Positions 13,566 to 22,998 are shown, numbered from the stretch's first letter. The stretch: 43,660 nt of DNA from an uncultured Roseburia sp. (GCA_930989305.1 CAKNLF010000004.1:1-43660); one strand, 5' to 3'. Notes: a model not told the origin generated them from the sequence alone. A program made the numbers and translations.

Positions 13566-16187
13566 ATGAAAGAATTTTATCAAATGACAGGCACGCAGGT
13601 CCTGGAACATTTTTCTGCCACAAAGGAAGGGCTGACCAGTCAGCAGGCAGAGCAGATCCGCCAGGAAAAAGGCGAAAACGTGCTGAAGGAAGGAAAGAAG
13701 AAAAGTCTGTTCCGCGTATTCCTGGAACAGTTTTGCGACCTGCTGGTAGTAATTTTGATCGTAGCCGCGGTGATTTCCATGATCTCCGGAAACATTGAGA
13801 GCACCATAGTTATTATCGTAGTAATTGTTTTGAATGCGGTGCTGGGCACGGTACAGTACGCAAAAGCCCAGAAATCCCTGGAATCCCTGAAGGCGCTTTC
13901 ATCGCCTCATGCCAAACTGCTGCGAGACGGAGCAAAAGTAGAAGTGCCTTCAAAAGACGTAGTGCCCGGAGATATCCTCCTGCTGGAAGCCGGAGATATG
14001 GTAGTGGCGGACGGAAGGATCCTGGAAAACTACGCACTGCAGGTAAATGAAAGTTCTCTGACAGGGGAATCTTTAAATGTAGATAAAACGGATGCGGCCC
14101 TGGAAGAAGACGCAGTGCTGGCAGACCGTATTAATATGGTATATTCCGGAAGCCTGGTAGCTTCCGGCAGAGCGGTAGTGCTGGTTACCGGAACCGGTAT
14201 GAATACAGAGCTGGGCAAGATCGCGGATTTGATGAACCTGACCCAGGAAAAGAAAACGCCGCTGCAGATATCCCTGGATAATTTCAGCAAAAAGCTGGCG
14301 GCGCTGATCATTGTGATCTGTATCGTAGTATTTCTGCTGAGCCTGTATCGGGATATGACAGTGCTGGATTCTCTTTTGTTCGCGGTAGCGCTGGCAGTTG
14401 CCGCCATTCCGGAAGCGCTGGGATCTATTGTAACTATTGTACAGGCAATGGGAACACAGAAAATGGCAAAAGAACATGCCATTATCAAAGAGTTAAAAGC
14501 TGTGGAAAGCCTTGGATGCGTATCCGTTATCTGCTCTGACAAAACAGGTACGCTGACTCAGAACAAGATGACTGTTCAGCAGATTTATATGAACAATCAG
14601 CGCATAGAGGTGCCGGAACTGGACATGAAGTCAGATGTTTGTCGATACCTTGTAGATAACGCAGTGTTAAATAACGATTCTTCCATATCCGAAGGAAAAG
14701 GCATCGGCGATCCTACTGAGTTCTGCCTGCTGGAAATGACCCAGAAGGCCGGTATTGATTATCATGAGATCCGAAACAGTATGAAGCGTCTGGAAGAAAT
14801 CGCTTTTGATTCGGACCGGAAACTGATGAGTTCCAGATACCGCCTGGACGGAAGAGATGTCGTATTTACAAAAGGCGCTCTGGATGTGCTTTTGGACAGA
14901 AGCGTAAGCATCGCGGAAGCGGACGGGGACGGAAAATTAACAGTAAGGCCAATTACCCAGAAGGATAAAGATAATATCACAGCTCAGAACCAGGCGTTTT
15001 CAGAAAACGGCCTGCGGGTGCTTTCTTTTGCGTTCCGTGAAATACAGCCCACGGAAACGCTGACACTGGATTTTGAAAAAGATTTTGTATTCCTGGGACT
15101 GATCTCCATGATCGATCCGCCCCGTGAAGAATCCAAAGACGCGGTAGCGGACGCTAAACGGGCGGGTATCAAACCGATCATGATCACCGGAGATCATAAA
15201 GTGACGGCTACGGCTATTGCCCGTCAGATCGGTATATTTGAGGATGGAGACCTGGCAGTAACAGGCGCTCAGCTGGACGCTATGCCGGAAGAAGAACTGG
15301 ATGAAAAACTGGAGAAAATTTCTGTATATGCCAGAGTTTCGCCGGAAAATAAGATTCGTATTGTAGACGCATGGCAGAAAAAGGGCAAGATCGCGGCAAT
15401 GACCGGAGACGGGGTCAATGACGCTCCGGCGCTGAAAAAAGCCGATATCGGCGTGGCAATGGGTATAACCGGAACCGAAGTTTCTAAAGACGCGGCTTCC
15501 ATGATCCTGACAGATGATAATTTCGCAACGATCATCAAAGCGGTATCCAACGGAAGAAATGTATACCGGAACATAAAAAATGCGATCCAGTTCCTGCTTT
15601 CCGGAAATACAGCCGGAATATTCGCGGTATTGTATACCTCCCTGCTGGGACTTCCGGTGCCGTTTGCTCCGGTGCATCTGTTGTTCATCAACCTGCTGAC
15701 AGATTCTCTGCCGGCTCTGGCAATCGGTATGGAACCGCCGGAAAGAGACATTCTTTCTCAAAAACCGCGGGATCCGAAAACAGGAATCCTGACAAAAGAC
15801 TTTTTGATCAAACTGCTGTATCAGGGGGGATTGATCGCGGTTTGTACGATCATTGCCTTTTACATCGGACTGCAGGAAAACGCCAAGACAGCAAGCACCA
15901 TGGCTTTCGCGGTGCTGACTATGGCCCGGCTGTTCCACGGATTTAACTGTCGGAGTGAGCATTCGATCTTCAAGATCGGTATGAAACGGAACTGGTGGAG
16001 CCTGGGAGCATTCGTACTTGGAATGATCCTCATCCATCTGGTGCTGTTGATCCCGATTCTTAAGGGACTGTTTGAAGTAATGCCGTTAAACGGCATGGAA
16101 TTTGGCATGATCTATCTGCTGGCCTTTATACCGACCGTTGTGATCCAGTGCATCAAAGTGATAAAAGAGCACAGAAAAGACTTCTAA
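13566..16187 (+). CDS. P2-type cation-transporting ATPase, probable Mn2+ (or Ca2+) exporter
   Basis: The 873-residue ion pump has all P-type signatures: actuator TGES (166-169), phosphorylation motif CSDKTGT with D325, the hinge TGDGVNDAPALKKADIG, and ten expected membrane helices. M4 reads PEALG (282-286) where Ca2+ pumps usually have PEGLP, and M6 keeps N709, T712 and D713 in NLLTDSLPA, equivalent to a SERCA cation site. By homology it would be called a calcium pump, but the Mn2+ riboswitch in its leader suggests Mn2+ efflux. The start ATG 13566 follows AAGGAGG at 13553-13559; a longer frame from 13509 has no ribosome binding site. It is monocistronic and ends at a terminator. Confidence 0.92.
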   Translation: MKEFYQMTGTQVLEHFSATKEGLTSQQAEQIRQEKGENVLKEGKKKSLFRVFLEQFCDLLVVILIVAAVISMISGNIESTIVIIVVIVLNAVLGTVQYAKAQKSLESLKALSSPHAKLLRDGAKVEVPSKDVVPGDILLLEAGDMVVADGRILENYALQVNESSLTGESLNVDKTDAALEEDAVLADRINMVYSGSLVASGRAVVLVTGTGMNTELGKIADLMNLTQEKKTPLQISLDNFSKKLAALIIVICIVVFLLSLYRDMTVLDSLLFAVALAVAAIPEALGSIVTIVQAMGTQKMAKEHAIIKELKAVESLGCVSVICSDKTGTLTQNKMTVQQIYMNNQRIEVPELDMKSDVCRYLVDNAVLNNDSSISEGKGIGDPTEFCLLEMTQKAGIDYHEIRNSMKRLEEIAFDSDRKLMSSRYRLDGRDVVFTKGALDVLLDRSVSIAEADGDGKLTVRPITQKDKDNITAQNQAFSENGLRVLSFAFREIQPTETLTLDFEKDFVFLGLISMIDPPREESKDAVADAKRAGIKPIMITGDHKVTATAIARQIGIFEDGDLAVTGAQLDAMPEEELDEKLEKISVYARVSPENKIRIVDAWQKKGKIAAMTGDGVNDAPALKKADIGVAMGITGTEVSKDAASMILTDDNFATIIKAVSNGRNVYRNIKNAIQFLLSGNTAGIFAVLYTSLLGLPVPFAPVHLLFINLLTDSLPALAIGMEPPERDILSQKPRDPKTGILTKDFLIKLLYQGGLIAVCTIIAFYIGLQENAKTASTMAFAVLTMARLFHGFNCRSEHSIFKIGMKRNWWSLGAFVLGMILIHLVLLIPILKGLFEVMPLNGMEFGMIYLLAFIPTVVIQCIKVIKEHRKDF

Positions 16188-16203
16188 AGCTTTAGAATCT
16201 TAC

Positions 16204-16257
16204 AAAGACTTCTCTCTGGGGCGTGAATGTATACGCTTCCGGGAGAAGTCTTTTTTT
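16204..16257 (+). terminator. Rho-independent terminator after the ATPase
   Basis: AAAGACTTCTC (16204-16214) pairs with GAGAAGTCTTT (16243-16253), T run to 16257. The base of the stem closely matches the riboswitch terminator at 13403-13465. Confidence 0.85.
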
Positions 16258-16318
16258 GCGGGTGCGGAAAATTCAGACGGGAGAAAAATCCAAAACAGGA
16301 GTTTTCATGATGCATTTA

Positions 16319-16347
16319 TGATACAATGATAAAGTATCTTAGATACT
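16319..16347 (+). promoter_or_regulatory. Extended -10 promoter and operator-like palindrome before the first two-component system
   Basis: TG-A-TACAAT (16319-16327) is an extended -10. It is followed at 16333-16347 by the perfect palindrome AGTATCT-T-AGATACT, placed where a bound repressor would stop initiation. Confidence 0.5.
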
Positions 16348-16362
16348 GGCAGGAGGAATGAA

Positions 16363-17022
16363 ATGCTGAAGATTTTAATAGTAGAAGATGAAAAACCCAT
16401 ATCGGATCTGCTGAAACTGAGTCTGATGCGGGCCGGTTACAGCTGCCAGTGCATATACGACGGGACAGCGGCGGCGGATCTGCTGGAATCCGGCAATTTC
16501 AGCTATGATCTGATACTGCTGGACGTGATGCTGCCGGGTGTGGACGGATTTGAATTAATGGAATACATATCGCCTCTGGAGATCCCGGTCATTTTTATTA
16601 CGGCGAAAAACTCTGTTGTGGACAGAGTCCGGGGATTGAAAATGGGGGCGGATGATTATATCGTAAAACCCTTTGAGATCGTAGAACTGCTGGCACGGGT
16701 GGAAGCGGTGCTGCGCAGAAATCATAAAATAGACAGTTTTATAGAAATAGGGGATCTGCAGATCGACCTGCGGTCCAGAGTCGTAAAAAAAGCCGGACAG
16801 GAGATCATACTCACGAAAAAAGAATTTGATATCCTGGTCCTGTTTGTACAGAATCCGGGAGCTGCTCTGTACCGGGAGACCATTTACGAGCGCGTATGGG
16901 GCGGCGATTATACCGGAAACAGCAGAACAGTAGATCTGCATGTGCAGCGTCTGCGCAAAAAGACCGGCTGGGAAGACCATATCAAAGCGGTGCACAAAGT
17001 GGGGTATCGGCTGGAGGTATAA
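16363..17022 (+). CDS. OmpR-family response regulator
   Basis: The 219-residue protein has a receiver domain (acidic pair VEDE at 7-10, phospho-acceptor D54 in LLDVMLPG, T80 and K102 in VKPF) and a winged-helix DNA-binding domain (about 128-218, with SRTVDLHVQRLRKK and VGYRLEV). It regulates transcription after phosphorylation by the kinase encoded 6 bp downstream. The start ATG 16363 has GGAGG upstream. A palindrome between promoter and gene may be a control site. The target genes are not evident, but the two downstream genes are good candidates. Confidence 0.95.
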   Translation: MLKILIVEDEKPISDLLKLSLMRAGYSCQCIYDGTAAADLLESGNFSYDLILLDVMLPGVDGFELMEYISPLEIPVIFITAKNSVVDRVRGLKMGADDYIVKPFEIVELLARVEAVLRRNHKIDSFIEIGDLQIDLRSRVVKKAGQEIILTKKEFDILVLFVQNPGAALYRETIYERVWGGDYTGNSRTVDLHVQRLRKKTGWEDHIKAVHKVGYRLEV

Positions 17023-17028
17023 AGGACC

Positions 17029-18429
17029 ATGAAATTTCGCAACAAGATCCTTGTCTGCGCCATCCTGTTCTTTTCTTTCTTTTTCGGGATCGGCGGCAGT
17101 ATTTTGATTTCCGCATCTTTCCGGAGCAATCTGTCCAGAGAAAAGCAGGCGGCAGTAAATTCCTACCAGATGGTGCTGAACATGATGCGGGTGGTAAACT
17201 CTGTCAGTACCCAGTCTGATTATACGGACGTAGTCAATACCTTAAAGCAGCTGGCAGACAACGGCGGCGGCAGCTGGGCCGCCCTGCGTCTGACTGACGG
17301 ATCCAATGTGATTTACAAAAGCGCGCCGGAGGCTGCTTTTATCAAAGAACTGGCTTCTCAGACCGAAGAGGGCAGATCTGTGCTGCAGATCTTTCAGGAG
17401 GACAACGTCTATTATCTGCAGATCACCGGAGCGCTGGAAGCGGGAAATAAAATGCTTTATCTGGACGGGCTGTATGATGTAACGGGCATTTATGACGCCA
17501 GAAACGCCCAGCAGGCCATTTACCGTTATGTGTTCGGGATCGCTCTGGGCAGCGCATTCCTAGTGTTCTGGCTGATGGCCCGGTTTTTGACCAGGCCCCT
17601 GCGGGAACTGTCCGAGGCTGCAAGGGAGATCACGGAAGGCAACCTGACGCGGCGTGCTGTCATATACAGCAATGACGAAGTGGGAAGTCTGGCCGGGGAT
17701 TTTAACCGGATGACGGAAAAGCTTTCCGAACATATTGAAAAACTGGAAGATACGATGGAACGCCAGGAATCCTTTATGGGAAGTTTTGCCCATGAACTGA
17801 AGACGCCTATGACGTCCATCATCGGCTACGCGGATCTGATCAGAAGTCAGGACCTGACCAGAGAAGAACAAAGAGAAGCGGCCAATTATATTTTTTCCGA
17901 GGGGAAAAGACTGGAAAATCTGTCCCTGAAACTGCTGGATCTGCTTGTCTTAAAGCACGAGCGGATCCAGACCGTATGCTGCGCTCCCGCCAATCTGGTA
18001 AAAGAGGCAGTGTCCATTCTGGAGCCGGGCTTTCAAAAAGCCGGAATCCGTATCCTGGAGGAATGCCAGCCCGGAGAGTGCCGGCTGGAACCGAGCCTTG
18101 TCATGTCGCTGCTGCTCAATCTTTTGGACAACGCAAAAAAGGCTATGGACGGACCAGGAACGATCCGTATCCGGTCCGTTATGACGCCGGAAGGCTGCAG
18201 GATCCGGATCGAGGATGAAGGAAGAGGGATCCCGCCGGAAGAAATGGAAAAGATCACAGAAGCTTTTTATCGTGTGGACAAATCCAGATCCCGGGCACAG
18301 GGAGGCGCGGGACTTGGCCTGGCCCTTTGCCGGGAGATTGCGGCAGTGCATCATGGCAGCATAACTTTTGAAAATCTGCCTGAAAAGGGGACGGCAGTGA
18401 CAGCGGAGTTAAGGGGGAATACCATATGA
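17029..18429 (+). CDS. Membrane sensor histidine kinase
   Basis: The 466-residue kinase has a first membrane helix (about 7-28), an extracytoplasmic sensor of about 135 residues, a second helix (about 165-186), a HAMP linker with RPLRELSEAAREI, a dimerisation domain with phospho-acceptor H255 in FAHELKTPMTS, and an ATPase domain with N-box LLNLLDNAKKAM, G1 EDEGRGIP and G2 GGAGLGLAL. It should phosphorylate the regulator encoded upstream. Its stop overlaps the start of the next gene by 4 bp (ATGA), implying coupled translation. Confidence 0.95.
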   Translation: MKFRNKILVCAILFFSFFFGIGGSILISASFRSNLSREKQAAVNSYQMVLNMMRVVNSVSTQSDYTDVVNTLKQLADNGGGSWAALRLTDGSNVIYKSAPEAAFIKELASQTEEGRSVLQIFQEDNVYYLQITGALEAGNKMLYLDGLYDVTGIYDARNAQQAIYRYVFGIALGSAFLVFWLMARFLTRPLRELSEAAREITEGNLTRRAVIYSNDEVGSLAGDFNRMTEKLSEHIEKLEDTMERQESFMGSFAHELKTPMTSIIGYADLIRSQDLTREEQREAANYIFSEGKRLENLSLKLLDLLVLKHERIQTVCCAPANLVKEAVSILEPGFQKAGIRILEECQPGECRLEPSLVMSLLLNLLDNAKKAMDGPGTIRIRSVMTPEGCRIRIEDEGRGIPPEEMEKITEAFYRVDKSRSRAQGGAGLGLALCREIAAVHHGSITFENLPEKGTAVTAELRGNTI

Positions 18430-19175
18430 ATGGCAAGAAAAAGATACTCCTGATCTCACTGCTGACAGCCGGTGCGGCAGTGGGATTGGGATGCCCTGCG
18501 GCCTTGAGCTGGGTGCAGGATTTTCAGATAGAACGGCAGAGTGAGCTGCTGGACGGGGATACGATTCGGCTTACGATGAAGTCCAGCCTCAGTACTGCAC
18601 AGCGGCTGTGGCTGGTGAATTACTACAGTTCTTCGGTGCAGCTGGATACGGGACAGAATATGACGCAGGAGGAAGCGAAAAAGCAGGTCGTAAGGGAACT
18701 GGAGAAGTTTAACGAACCGGTGGGAGAGATGTTTCTGACTGAGGACTGTTCTGTGGAAAGCTGCCAGACTTATCTGCGGATGGCGGAGGACGCGTCCGCA
18801 AGCTCTCTGGTGATCTGGGATTTCTGGCTCAGAGATCAAAAAGGCAATTCCGCGGAAGTGATCCTGGATGACGAAACGGGAAATGTGCTGGGGATATCCT
18901 GCTACAGCAAATATCGTATTTTCCAGAGCAGCGAAGAAGACAGCGATCAGGAGCAGATAGCTACGGAGGCGCTGATTTATGGTCTGGACAGCATTGGGGC
19001 TGTGCTGCTGGAATATATTTCCGATTATTATCCGGATATACAGTATATAGAGTCTTATGTTACAGAGATCAGCGAGGAGGACATCAGCTATGCCCTTGCG
19101 TTTCAGGATACGGACGGCAGGCAGTATGAATTTCCGGTGACCGTAACGGAAAACGCGTTTTTTTTCAATCTGTGA
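18426..19175 (+). CDS. Exported accessory protein of the two-component system, unknown function
   Basis: The 249-residue protein begins with a basic segment and hydrophobic helix (GKKKILLISLLTAGAAVGLG, about 3-22), so it is exported or membrane-anchored; the Cys after it is not in a good lipobox. The rest is acidic and mostly extracytoplasmic, with a DETGNVLGISCYS stretch resembling propeptide/PepSY-like hairpins. No family is recognised. Overlap with the kinase gene by 4 bp suggests it works with that kinase, perhaps as a modulator of its sensor domain. Confidence 0.8.
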   Translation: MNGKKKILLISLLTAGAAVGLGCPAALSWVQDFQIERQSELLDGDTIRLTMKSSLSTAQRLWLVNYYSSSVQLDTGQNMTQEEAKKQVVRELEKFNEPVGEMFLTEDCSVESCQTYLRMAEDASASSLVIWDFWLRDQKGNSAEVILDDETGNVLGISCYSKYRIFQSSEEDSDQEQIATEALIYGLDSIGAVLLEYISDYYPDIQYIESYVTEISEEDISYALAFQDTDGRQYEFPVTVTENAFFFNL

Positions 19176-19267
19176 CACCAAAGAAAGCATGATGCAATTT
19201 TGAGCCGGCAGTCATATAAAATAGATGGATCCGATAGAATAAAGAGAAAGGGAAAGGCATCAGACAG

Positions 19268-20125
19268 ATGAAGAAACACACCGAAGATAAACGACAAGAA
19301 AAAGCAAAAACAAATAAAACCCGCAGAAGGCCCAGTGTGATCCTGTTAATGTTTATATTGGATCTGGCCCTGATCTGTGCGGCCGGAAAATGCATGTATC
19401 ATTTTTTTCATCTGCCGGATCCGAAAGTAGAAGCTTCAGAAAGGAAACAGGAGATCGTGACAGACAGTCAGAAGACGCAGAAGGCTGACACGGAAGAAAA
19501 AGCCCGGAAAGAACAGGAACTGTTGAAGAAACAGGCAGCGGATATTTACAGCAGAAACCGGGAGATACTGATGCTGGTCAATAAAACGAATCCCATACCG
19601 GAAGATTATAAAACGGATCTGATCGATCTGCAGGACGGCAAGAATAAAGTCGCGGCGAACATATACGAAGATCTGACAGCCATGCTGGAAGCCGGAGAAA
19701 AACAGGGATATTCCTTTTGCGTGATATCTTCTTACCGGGACTATGCGTATCAGCAGTCGCTGATAGAAAATGACGTAAACCGGTATACCGGAAACGGATT
19801 TTCCGCTTCCGAGGCACTGGATAAAACACTGGAACAGGTCATGCCCGCCGGACACAGCGAGCATGAAACCGGCCTGGCCGTTGATATTACGGCTGCGGAT
19901 TACATGGTGCTGGAAGAAGACCAGGAGGATACACCGGACAATCAATGGATGCGGACCCACTGCAGGGAATACGGTTTTATTGTCCGCTATCCAAAAGATA
20001 AAGAGTGGATCACTCAGATCTCTTACGAGCCATGGCATTTTCGCTATGTGGGAAAAGAAGCGGCGGAATTTTTATATGAGCACAACCTGTCGCTGGAAGA
20101 ATTTTATGAACTGCTGGAACTGTAA
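19268..20125 (+). CDS. VanY-type D-alanyl-D-alanine carboxypeptidase (M15B)
   Basis: The 285-residue protein has a basic N-terminus, one membrane anchor (about 25-42), a charged Lys/Glu-rich stalk (about 50-95) and a VanY-like metallopeptidase domain. The zinc site reads SEHETGLAVD (H199, D206) with E254 and H257 in YEPWHFRY; SSYRDYAYQQ is also typical. It trims the terminal D-Ala from peptidoglycan stem peptides outside the membrane. Homologs in non-resistant gut Clostridia are common, and no vanHAX genes are present, so glycopeptide resistance is not implied. It follows the two-component cluster by 92 bp and may belong to its regulon. It converges on the PBP gene. Confidence 0.9.
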   Translation: MKKHTEDKRQEKAKTNKTRRRPSVILLMFILDLALICAAGKCMYHFFHLPDPKVEASERKQEIVTDSQKTQKADTEEKARKEQELLKKQAADIYSRNREILMLVNKTNPIPEDYKTDLIDLQDGKNKVAANIYEDLTAMLEAGEKQGYSFCVISSYRDYAYQQSLIENDVNRYTGNGFSASEALDKTLEQVMPAGHSEHETGLAVDITAADYMVLEEDQEDTPDNQWMRTHCREYGFIVRYPKDKEWITQISYEPWHFRYVGKEAAEFLYEHNLSLEEFYELLEL

Positions 20126-20160
20126 AGAAAAAAGATAAAGATCTGTATGATAAAGACAAA

Positions 20161-20209
20161 AAAGATCCCGCAATGTTTTTCAGCTTTGCTGAAGCATTGC
20201 GGGATCTTT
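20161..20209. terminator. Bidirectional terminator between vanY-like and PBP genes
   Basis: AAAGATCCCGCAATG (20161-20175) pairs perfectly with CATTGCGGGATCTTT (20195-20209), with an inner TTCAGC/GCTGAA stem. T-rich stretches flank it on both strands, serving the two convergent genes. Confidence 0.9.
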
Positions 20210-20219
20210 GCGTTTTTGA

Positions 20220-22643
20220 TTACTGATTCTGGCCGGCAGCTGAATTGCTGTCCGAGCCGCCGGAAGGCGTCTGTGTTCCGCCTGTGTCACCGCCTGAGGT
20301 GCCGGGATCAGAAGGATCGCTGCCGCCTCCATCATCCGGCTCTGCGGGATCCGAATCGCCCGGTTCGCTGCCGGTATCGGTATCCGGTTCATCTGCAGAC
20401 GGGGTATCATCTATGTTGCCCTGGATATCATCCGGTTCCGGTTCATCTGCAGGAGGCTCCCCTGTATCGGAAGGATCCTGTACGGTGCTGTCCGAATTGT
20501 CATCCGGTGTCTGCTGTGTAGTATCGTCCGGTTCCTGTACATTTTCGTCCGGTTCATCTTCCTCATCGGTATCATAATGGGTACCGGATGAAGTGCTGAC
20601 TGACAGATCAAAGGATGCGTCCGGTTTATCTTTGACCAGATAATACATGGCGTCTTTCCAGATCTGAGCGGGATAAGAGGCTCCGCTCAAACCGCCTACC
20701 GGGCTGTGATCGTCATTGCCTACATATACGGAAATGGTATAGTAGGGAGTCATGCCGCAAAACCAGCCTTCCCGGTTATCGTTGGTAGTGCCGGTCTTGC
20801 CTGCCGCTTCTGTGCCGGTGAGAGAACTCCAGCGCAAGGAATGGGCAGTACCTCTGCTGTCACTTAAGACACCTTTGAGGATGTCGACCATTTCGTCCGC
20901 TGCGGAAGCGGAATAAACATCTTTGGATTCCGGAGCGGAATAAATTTCATTTCCGTCTTTGTCCTTGATGGAAGCAATACAGTCCGTTTTCGTGTAGGTG
21001 CCGTGATTGTACAGGGTATAATAGCCGTTTGCCATTTCCGTTGTATTGGTGCCGTATGAAATGCCGCCCAGAGCGGAGGTAAGGTGGTCGTAATCCTCAG
21101 GCGCCAGATTGGAAAATTCCATTTCGTCCAGAAATGACATGCCGTAATTTGGAGTAATGTCATTAAAGGCCCAGTACGCGCATCCGTTGAGGCTTCGTAT
21201 CACAGCCTCCCGCAGGGGTACGGAGGAGCCGGACAGGGAACTTACCTTTGCGCCTGCATTGGCAGCCTTTACGCTGACGTTTTTTAAGGTGGAACTTGAT
21301 GTGTATCCTTTCATCAAAGCAGGGGTATAGACAACCAGCGGTTTGATGCTGCTGCCCGGCTGCCGGTAGGTCTGATAAGACCGGTTCAAAGACAGTGTCT
21401 GGGACAGTTCATCCTGGCTGCGCCCGCCTATGGCGGCGATCACCTTGCCGGTGTTATTGTCAATGACTGTCATAGCGCCCTGCAGATTGTAGATGCCGTC
21501 ATCGTCCTTGGTGGCTGTACTGAACGCCAGATGATCATCCAGGATCTTCTGCAGGTTTTCCTGGGCATCCAGATCAATAGTCGTTTCAATGGTGTAGCCT
21601 CCGGTATAAAGCATATGCCGTGCTGTCTGGTAGACTTCCGTATAGTTTTCATGGTAAGCCTTATATTCCTCATCTGTATCAAAATGATACTGGAAATCAA
21701 AATCGTAGAGCTCTCCCATTAAATATTCTACCGCGCAGTCAATGGCAAAGGAGGTTTCGTAGTTATAAAATTTCTCATTGGTCTTTTCCGAAGCAACATC
21801 CATAGTCTCATTCAGCGCTTCGTTCAGTTCCTCCTGAGAAATATAACCGCATTCATACATATCATCCAGGATCTTATCCCTCCGGGTCAGAGCCGTAGAA
21901 CTGTCCTTGAAAGGATTGTAGTATTCCGGTCTGTTGGGGATCGCGCAAAGGTAAGCCGCTTCAGAAAGAGTAAGTTCGGAAGCGGGTTTGCGGAAATACT
22001 GCTGGCTGGCGTCTTCGATGCCGTAAATGCCGTTGGCAAAACATACATTGTTGCAGTAGAATTCCATCAAATCTTCCTTGCTGTATTTCTTGGTCAGATC
22101 CCGGGCAATGAATATTTCTTTTACTTTTCGTTCCAGTGATTTTTCATTGGTCAGGAAAATATCCCTGGAAAGCTGCTGTGTGATCGTACTTGCTCCCTGG
22201 GCCACATCGCCCCGGGTTTTCAGATAGTTCAGACATACGCGGACAATACCTTTCATGTCAATGCCGGAATTGTCCCAGAAAGTCCGGTCCTCTACTGCAA
22301 CGAAAGCATTGATCACATCTTTTGGAATCTCGTCAAATTCAAGATATGTACTGTCTGTGTCTTCGTACAGTTTGGCTATTTCCGTACCGTCCGAGCTGTA
22401 GACGTAAGACGTCTGATTGGGCCGGAACGTATCCGCCGTACTTTCGTTTACAACCGCTTTTGCGTACCTTGCGCAGCTGAAGATCGTTTCGTGATACTTC
22501 ATGTAGAAAACCAGATTCGCAAGGGCAAACAGCGCGGCGAAGGCGATGACTATGATCAGGATAATGTTCCTGAGGATGCGCAGACCGCGGCGCTTTTGCT
22601 TGCGCGGCTTTTTCGCCTTCTTTTTCGTATCTTCATTTTTCAT
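20220..22643 (-). CDS. Class A penicillin-binding protein (glycosyltransferase/transpeptidase)
   Basis: The 807-residue bifunctional peptidoglycan synthase has a Lys/Arg-rich N-terminus and a membrane anchor (about 25-50). The GT51 domain shows VEDRTFWDNSGID (catalytic E118) and GASTITQQLSRDIFL; Asn stands where many family members have His in the first motif. The transpeptidase domain has SSIK (nucleophile S431), SLN and KTGT. The last 150 residues or so form a low-complexity Asp/Pro/Ser/Thr/Gly tail with no motif. ATG at 22643 follows GAGG on the minus strand. Its neighbours VanY-like, UppP, and farther on Ddl and MurF, all serve the wall. Confidence 0.93.
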   Translation of the reverse strand: MKNEDTKKKAKKPRKQKRRGLRILRNIILIIVIAFAALFALANLVFYMKYHETIFSCARYAKAVVNESTADTFRPNQTSYVYSSDGTEIAKLYEDTDSTYLEFDEIPKDVINAFVAVEDRTFWDNSGIDMKGIVRVCLNYLKTRGDVAQGASTITQQLSRDIFLTNEKSLERKVKEIFIARDLTKKYSKEDLMEFYCNNVCFANGIYGIEDASQQYFRKPASELTLSEAAYLCAIPNRPEYYNPFKDSSTALTRRDKILDDMYECGYISQEELNEALNETMDVASEKTNEKFYNYETSFAIDCAVEYLMGELYDFDFQYHFDTDEEYKAYHENYTEVYQTARHMLYTGGYTIETTIDLDAQENLQKILDDHLAFSTATKDDDGIYNLQGAMTVIDNNTGKVIAAIGGRSQDELSQTLSLNRSYQTYRQPGSSIKPLVVYTPALMKGYTSSSTLKNVSVKAANAGAKVSSLSGSSVPLREAVIRSLNGCAYWAFNDITPNYGMSFLDEMEFSNLAPEDYDHLTSALGGISYGTNTTEMANGYYTLYNHGTYTKTDCIASIKDKDGNEIYSAPESKDVYSASAADEMVDILKGVLSDSRGTAHSLRWSSLTGTEAAGKTGTTNDNREGWFCGMTPYYTISVYVGNDDHSPVGGLSGASYPAQIWKDAMYYLVKDKPDASFDLSVSTSSGTHYDTDEEDEPDENVQEPDDTTQQTPDDNSDSTVQDPSDTGEPPADEPEPDDIQGNIDDTPSADEPDTDTGSEPGDSDPAEPDDGGGSDPSDPGTSGGDTGGTQTPSGGSDSNSAAGQNQ

Positions 22644-22998
22644 ATTATCAACCTCATGATTCTTCGTATTTCACTGTAAAGTGATGAGTGACAATGGTTG
22701 CGTTTCCTGGATACACTATGACATTATACTATAAATGTCAAGATTATGATACCAAATATATTATAAAATGATTGTGATGAAAATCTTAAAAATATATATA
22801 TTTTTCCGGTTAGCAAGAAAGAAAAGGGCGGTTTTTGAAAAATTTACGGGGCAGAGAGCAGGAGAAAGCAATAAAAGATAGCAGGCTCCGTTTGACCGGC
22901 AATATTTTCTTTTTTCTTTCTTAGGATTTCACAAAAAAGGTTTACAAATATTGAATTTCGAATAAAATTAAAAATAAAAAACCGACAGGAGAAAAGAG
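22644..22998. other. 355-bp intergenic region with inverted repeat
   Basis: The A/T-rich spacer between divergent PBP and uppP genes holds one clear inverted repeat, TGACATT-N8-AATGTCA (22719-22740), which contains a TTGACA on the minus strand and lies about 80 bp before the PBP start. No -10 at good spacing could be fixed. The uppP promoter is near the right end. No gene or known riboswitch was recognised. Confidence 0.5.
22941..22968 (+). promoter_or_regulatory. uppP promoter
   Basis: TTTACA, 16 bp, then TAAAAT, 30 bp before the uppP start. Confidence 0.55.

Noticed and set aside
19268-20125. Part of a vancomycin resistance cluster
   Set aside because: A two-component system, a VanY-like enzyme and Ddl occur in the window, but there is no vanH, vanA-type ligase or vanX, and the ligase has the D-Ala-type omega-loop Tyr.
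20220-20600. Plus-strand ORFs opposite the PBP tail
   Set aside because: They are mirror frames of a low-complexity GC-rich coding region.
22800-22940. Riboswitch before uppP
   Set aside because: The stretch is A/T-rich with no consensus of a known class, and it lies upstream of the predicted promoter.
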